64,000 nucleotides of DNA from assembly GCA_019426215.1 (NCBI GenBank), contig CM033394.1, positions 43,770,423-43,834,422 of the forward strand, read 5' to 3'. Below the pieces are notes generated by a model that worked only from the letters and a program-made list of their open reading frames with translations, was not told the origin of the DNA and did no database searches. The translations under genes and the position numbers were made by a program. The stretch comes from Buddleja alternifolia (taxonomy: Eukaryota; Streptophyta; Magnoliopsida; Lamiales; Scrophulariaceae). Position 1 is the first letter of the stretch. Each line of letters opens with the position of its first letter. This document shows positions 60,140 to 64,000 of the stretch, in pieces.

Positions 60140-61583
60140 ATGGAGGACGAAATTCAAAGGGAAAAGCGAGTTCGGATAGAGGATTCCGGATCGTCTGCGC
60201 CATTGCGGAGCGGGGAAGATCGTAATGAAGAGAAGATATTGCTAACAAAGGGAGAGCTGGACAAGATGGTGCAGGAAAAGGTGGATGAAATTTTGAGTCG
60301 ACTGGGGGCATCGGGACAAGGTGGAAGCCAGGAAAGTCGTTCAGAGAGCAACCAGGTTTGTTGTTGTGAGTGGAGACCTCTACAAACGATCAGTGGGGGG
60401 GCCGTTGTTACGATGTCTAACTCCATCAGAATCCGAATATGTCCTTCGGGAAATACACGAGGGAAGCTGTGGAAATCACTCTGCAGGAAGATCGTTGGCT
60501 CAAAAAATAACAAGGCAAGGTTATTTTTGGCCGACATTGGTAAAAGATGCTCATGAATTTGCCAAAAAATGCCGGCAATGTCAGCTGCATTCTAATGAGA
60601 TACATCGACCAGGAACCCCTATGGAGCCAATTAAAATTGCGTATCCGTTTGACCAATGGGGCATTGATATCCTAGGTTGGTCGAACCTCATCGATGCACG
60701 TGTTTAAGAAAAAAAAAAAAAAAAACAACATAAAATGCATTTCTGACCGATTAAATTGTATGCAGGGCCTTTTCCTCCTGCACAACATCAAAAGAAATTT
60801 GTCATTGTAGCAATCGAGCATTTCACGAAATGGATAGAAGCAGAAGCTGTGGCCCGCATCACAGAGAAAGTCGTCATCGATTTCATCTGGAAGAATATAA
60901 TCTGCAGGTTTGGTATACCTCGAATACTGATATCGGATAATGGGACGCAGTTCAATGGTAAAGCCATCACAGATTGGTGTTCCGAATTGAAGATTCAGCA
61001 AAATTTCACCGCGGTGGGTCATCCCCAGGCTAACGGACTGACAGAAGTGGCAAATCGTATACTAATGCAACACCTCAAAACCAGACTCGATGGTGAGCGG
61101 AAGGGATGGGTAGACGAGCTTCAAGGAGTGTTATGGGCTTATCGAACAACACCTCGTTCGTCTACAGGCGAAACTCCATTTTGTTTAGTTTACGGCTCGG
61201 AAGCGGTAATTACAGCGGAGATTGGAATGATGACTCATCGAGTGAGCGCTTATGACCCTGAAGAGAACAGGTCCACAAGAGAATTCGAGCTGGATGTCAT
61301 TGATGGTGTGCATGACAAGGCGTTTGCCAGTATGTTGAGGCAAAAGAGCACCATGGCAAGAGCATACAATAGAAGGGTGAAGGCTCGGTCTTTTCAAGTT
61401 GGAGACCTGGTTCTGAAGAGGGTGGAAGTATCGAGGCATGTTAAAAAGTTAGAAGCGAACTGGGAAGGACCATTTAAGGTCGTAAAGATTACGAAGGCAA
61501 TGACCTATCGCTTACAAGATCTCGTGGGTAACGACCTGCCACGCCCTTGGAATGTAAATAACTTGCGCAAATTCTATGCATAA
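60140..61583 (+). pseudogene. Ty3/gypsy Tat-type remnant: gag start fused to integrase
   Basis: A gag-like start at 60140 (MEDEIQREKRVRIED) runs about 70 codons, then the reading jumps near 60330-60360 into the end of the pol region in another frame. The integrase zinc-finger part (SVGGPLLRCLTPSE, GNHSAGRSLAQKITRQGYFWP, CRQC) reaches 60675. After a 90-bp intron-like insert the core continues: GPFPPAQHQKKFVIVAIEHF, FGIPRILISDNGTQF, HPQANGLTEVANR, ending NVNNLRKFYA at 61583. D and E catalytic positions are present. The rest of gag, protease, reverse transcriptase and RNase H are missing, so the element could only be moved with help from a complete relative. Confidence 0.88.
60676..60765 (+). 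other. 90-bp intron-like insert in the integrase frame
   Basis: Begins GTTGGT after CCTAG and ends TATGCAG before GGCCTTTTCC. Removing exactly this piece restores the conserved ...GIDILGPFPP... reading. It contains a poly-A run (about 17 A near 60709-60725) and ends with a pyrimidine-poor but legal AG. It could be a true intron or a small insertion that happens to be spliceable. Confidence 0.75.
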
Positions 61584-61846
61584 AAGGGGCATTTACGATG
61601 CAGTGTTGTTAAATCCAATGGTGTATCTTTACTTCGATTTTAGCAGATGCTTTATACATATGTGAGTGAGCATATATAATCAATCAACATAAATCAAAGT
61701 AAATCAAAATGGGATAAGATCATCGAACAAAACATTTGGCAACTACAAAAACAGGAAACAATCCCAAGATCATCGAAACAAAAACAATACGTTAGAACAA
61801 AAACCAAAACCATGCAAAATTAAAAACTAGTCCAACTACTCTATAG
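61584..61846. other. Internal spacer between integrase and the antisense gene
   Basis: 263 bp separate the integrase stop codon and the stop codon of the antisense gene, which are convergent. The sequence is A-rich (near 61740-61830). No polypurine tract or LTR start was seen here, consistent with the element continuing beyond the antisense gene. Confidence 0.5.
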
Positions 61847-63569
61847 TCAATCTTCGATAACTTGGGGCTCGTCAGCTGAGGCTGCGGCTTCACCTTCACT
61901 CCGATGAACAGTTGCCTCCAATTCTCGTTCGAATTGGATACTCGCCCCAGATTCGCCGATGACTAAGGCATCGAATTCCGGGAAGTAAGTATAAGCGGCA
62001 CCATCAGGGGGGGTGGCTGATGGTCGTTTGAGGGGCGCTCTCAGGTAGGAGTTAACAAATTCTTCCTCCTGGAAAGTAGAGGGGAGATTCTCCGTTTCCT
62101 TCAAGTAATCGAGGGCTTTACAGAAGCCGTCTTGGACATCGTTCAGGGCTTGATCGAGTAAGCGGTCGTCGATTACAGTGGAGTGGAGCATGTCACGGGC
62201 CCCACTCAGACGAGCATCGTCAAGCTGGCGTCGAAACGAGGACGAGTCTTGAAATTCCCGACGACCGGCAGCTTTGCCCAGGGTGAATTGACGTCGTTTC
62301 TCAGCCTCGGTCCCCTCCTGCAAGGCACTTAGTTGCTGCCGAAGCTCAGTGTTAGCTCGTTCGAGATCCGCCATTTTGAGTTTATCAGCATCGTAAGAGC
62401 GGCAGAGCATATCGAGCTCCGTCTGCGGATGAATCGAGTTAGTTTCATCTTTTGAAAATGGCAACGGGGCTAAAGATAGCAGCAAATACAACTTACTTGT
62501 AGAGAGGACGCTTTCTCTTTGTCCTCCTGGGCAGTAAGCAACTCCGCTTGGACTTGTCCCTTGTAGTCCGTCAGTTCTTGCTGAGATCTTCTCAGAACCT
62601 CCTTTAGGCTCGAGTTGGTAAGGGACAACTGATGTATCAACAGCTTCGTCTGCAACGACACAGAAATGACATTGTCAAGTGAAGTTATAAAGGAAATTAA
62701 ACCAGGACGATAGAACGTTGCAAATAATATACCTTTTCGAGGTATTGAGCGGCTTGCTTCTCGACGATGGGGTGAGGCTGATCGAGAATCAGAGCCTTGT
62801 CTCTGGGCAAAAGTGTGCGATGAAATAGTTCGATGGCGGTGTTGCCACTGCGATCCTCGAGTATGCTACTATCAAGATATATGTGCCAATCCTGTATAAG
62901 TGGCTGCTGATCAGAACGAGGGGAGGCGCGTTCAGTAACCTCACATTCGAGGTAGTCTTTAAGCAGCAACGATTCGGCCTCGTTCAGCAGCTCATAGTCG
63001 CGGGCTGTGGGCTCGTTTGGACGTCCAGTTTGGGGGGTTGTAAGGGTCCCTTCGGCTGGAATGGATTGAGCGGTACCCTCCCGGTGAGGTCGTTTTTCGG
63101 GACGACCATACGCAGCACCAGTCAGCTCTCCAACTGTTTCGGTCCGGCGACGACGGACGAGAGAGCCTTCCTCAGCCTCGGATGTGGGTCCGGTGCTCAT
63201 GGCTCGGGGAGGATGAGGTGTGGTCGGAGCAGTTTGTGTGGATAGGTCGCGGGTGGACCCATGAATGGGGGGCTCACCGATCCTTAAGGAAGGTTGCCCT
63301 TGAGTTCGTCCCCGGCCACGCCCTCGGCCAGCACCTCGACCAGTGGCGGCGGCTGCCCGTTGAGCCGCTTCGGCAGCAATAACAGCTCTTCTATTCAGAC
63401 GAGCCTGTCTCTCTTCCATAGCTACGAATAAAGAAAAAAACGACATTAGTTGACCATAGTACATTGAAGAATATCATAAACGATGCAAGAAGAAATTGTT
63501 ACCGAGATTCTCGACGGCAGGCACGTCGGCACCACTTAGACCACACGTGACAAGCATAGACTCACTCAT
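61847..63569 (-). CDS. Antisense extra gene of the Tat-type element (4 exons, 494 aa)
   Basis: Exons (minus): 63569-63503, 63421-62733, 62649-62497 and 62422-61847. All borders are GT/AG and all phases agree, giving 494 aa without a stop. Features: short N-terminus (MSESMLVTCGLSG), Ala/Arg-rich helix and an RG-rich basic patch (about 50-63, RGAGRGRGRGR), a central acidic/Leu-rich part (NEAESLLLKDYLECEV), and a long coiled coil in exons 3-4 (LKEVLRRSQQELTDYKGQVQ, ERANTELRQQLSALQEG). The C-terminal part has GKAAGRREF and YFPEFDALVIGE. Extra antisense frames between integrase and the 3' LTR are known in the Tat lineage of plant Ty3/gypsy elements (Grande, Retand and relatives). Their function is unknown. 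The start is chosen at 63569 because the joined frame begins cleanly there; frame upstream remains open a little (RLFKPEVVMSES), so it may begin earlier. Confidence 0.78.
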
Positions 63570-64000
63570 CACGACCTCGGGCTTGAACAGCCGCTTGAGG
63601 ATACGTTTAGTGTCTGTCGAGGTATGGTGGGTCGACCAACATTGCTCAAATCAACGAGGTCCATACTCCACGGACGGGTATATTCCAACGCTGGTCTGCA
63701 GGGGGAGCGATGAAGAAAAACTTTTTCTTCCAATCTCCAAATGAAGACTGTGTTCGCGATTGCAGACGACAATGACGCTGGGGTGCGAGGAAGAAAAAAC
63801 CTTCCTCCGTAGATTTAGTACATCGATGTACTGATAGAAAACCATTGAAATTTTGATGTTTGGGTGAACTCCATACATTCTCATTATGACTATAAAAAAA
63901 ATCATATGCCTGTAAGAATTGGGAAGTAATTGAGTGGGGCTTAAACGCAGGTGAAGAAGAATGTTAACTATGGCAGGGTGTAGAGGAAACCTAAGCCCTG
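63570..64000. other. Upstream region of the antisense gene, element interior
   Basis: Leader and promoter of the antisense gene should lie here; a TATA-like ttttatagtc (minus) occurs near 63888. Short frames on both strands have no domain. The 3' LTR of the retroelement was not recognised and is probably beyond the window. Confidence 0.4.

Noticed and set aside
60140..60556. 138-aa frame as a complete gag protein
   Set aside because: Only the first ~70 residues look gag-like; beyond the deletion point the frame is out of phase with the integrase sequence it overlaps.

Overview
The window is nuclear DNA from a flowering plant, most likely a eudicot. It is AT-rich, has spliced genes with GT-AG introns, encodes plastid-targeted proteins, carries typical plant transcription-factor families (GARP/HHO, RAV) and is full of plant LTR retrotransposons, hAT and foldback elements and tRNA-derived SINEs. 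An asterid or Lamiales-like source is only a guess from the style of the allene oxide cyclase protein. Nothing suggests a bacterial or viral replicon. Introns and exons were placed by hand from reading frame and splice sites.

Five host genes can be read completely. (1) 2371-6152 (+): a plastid metallo-beta-lactamase-fold protein, 8 exons, 339 aa. (2) 21875-25102 (-): a GARP-G2 transcription factor of the HHO/NIGT1 type, 5 exons, 378 aa. (3) 37793-40004 (-): allene oxide cyclase, 2 exons, 254 aa, a jasmonate-pathway enzyme. (4) 42401-46752 (-): an organelle-targeted type I methionine aminopeptidase, 10 exons, 363 aa. (5) 53616-54662 (-): a RAV/TEMPRANILLO-type AP2+B3 repressor, one exon, 348 aa. 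They are separate plant genes, not an operon. Several introns carry foldback repeats, and one family is shared between genes 1 and 4.

The rest is mostly transposon-derived. 6742-8695 is an LTR-like block with a 15-bp tandem array. 9246-9417 is a SINE. 12650-17528 is a decayed Tork-type Ty1/copia element (-), missing its gag end and split by a hAT-like insertion that left an 8-bp target duplication. 17555-18703 is a 581-bp tandem duplication. 25701-26635 and 29384-30438 are foldback elements. 27649-27835 is a SINE-like insertion with a perfect 20-bp duplication. 28035-28736 and 33321-34411 are solo LTRs with perfect 5-bp duplications. 32014-32394 is a hAT MITE. 40332-40556 is a broken piece of plastid rbcL. 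47234-47978 is a hAT-like element with a perfect 8-bp duplication. The long stretch 55030-59460 shows no gene.

The right edge (59461-64000) holds the most interesting structure: a Ty3/gypsy element of Tat type. Its 5' LTR and primer-binding site run into a short gag start fused directly to integrase. The integrase is interrupted by a 90-bp piece with intron-like GT/AG ends that restores the frame when removed. Downstream and antisense lies a separate four-exon gene (63569-61847) encoding an intact 494-aa basic/coiled-coil protein. The 3' LTR must lie beyond the window.
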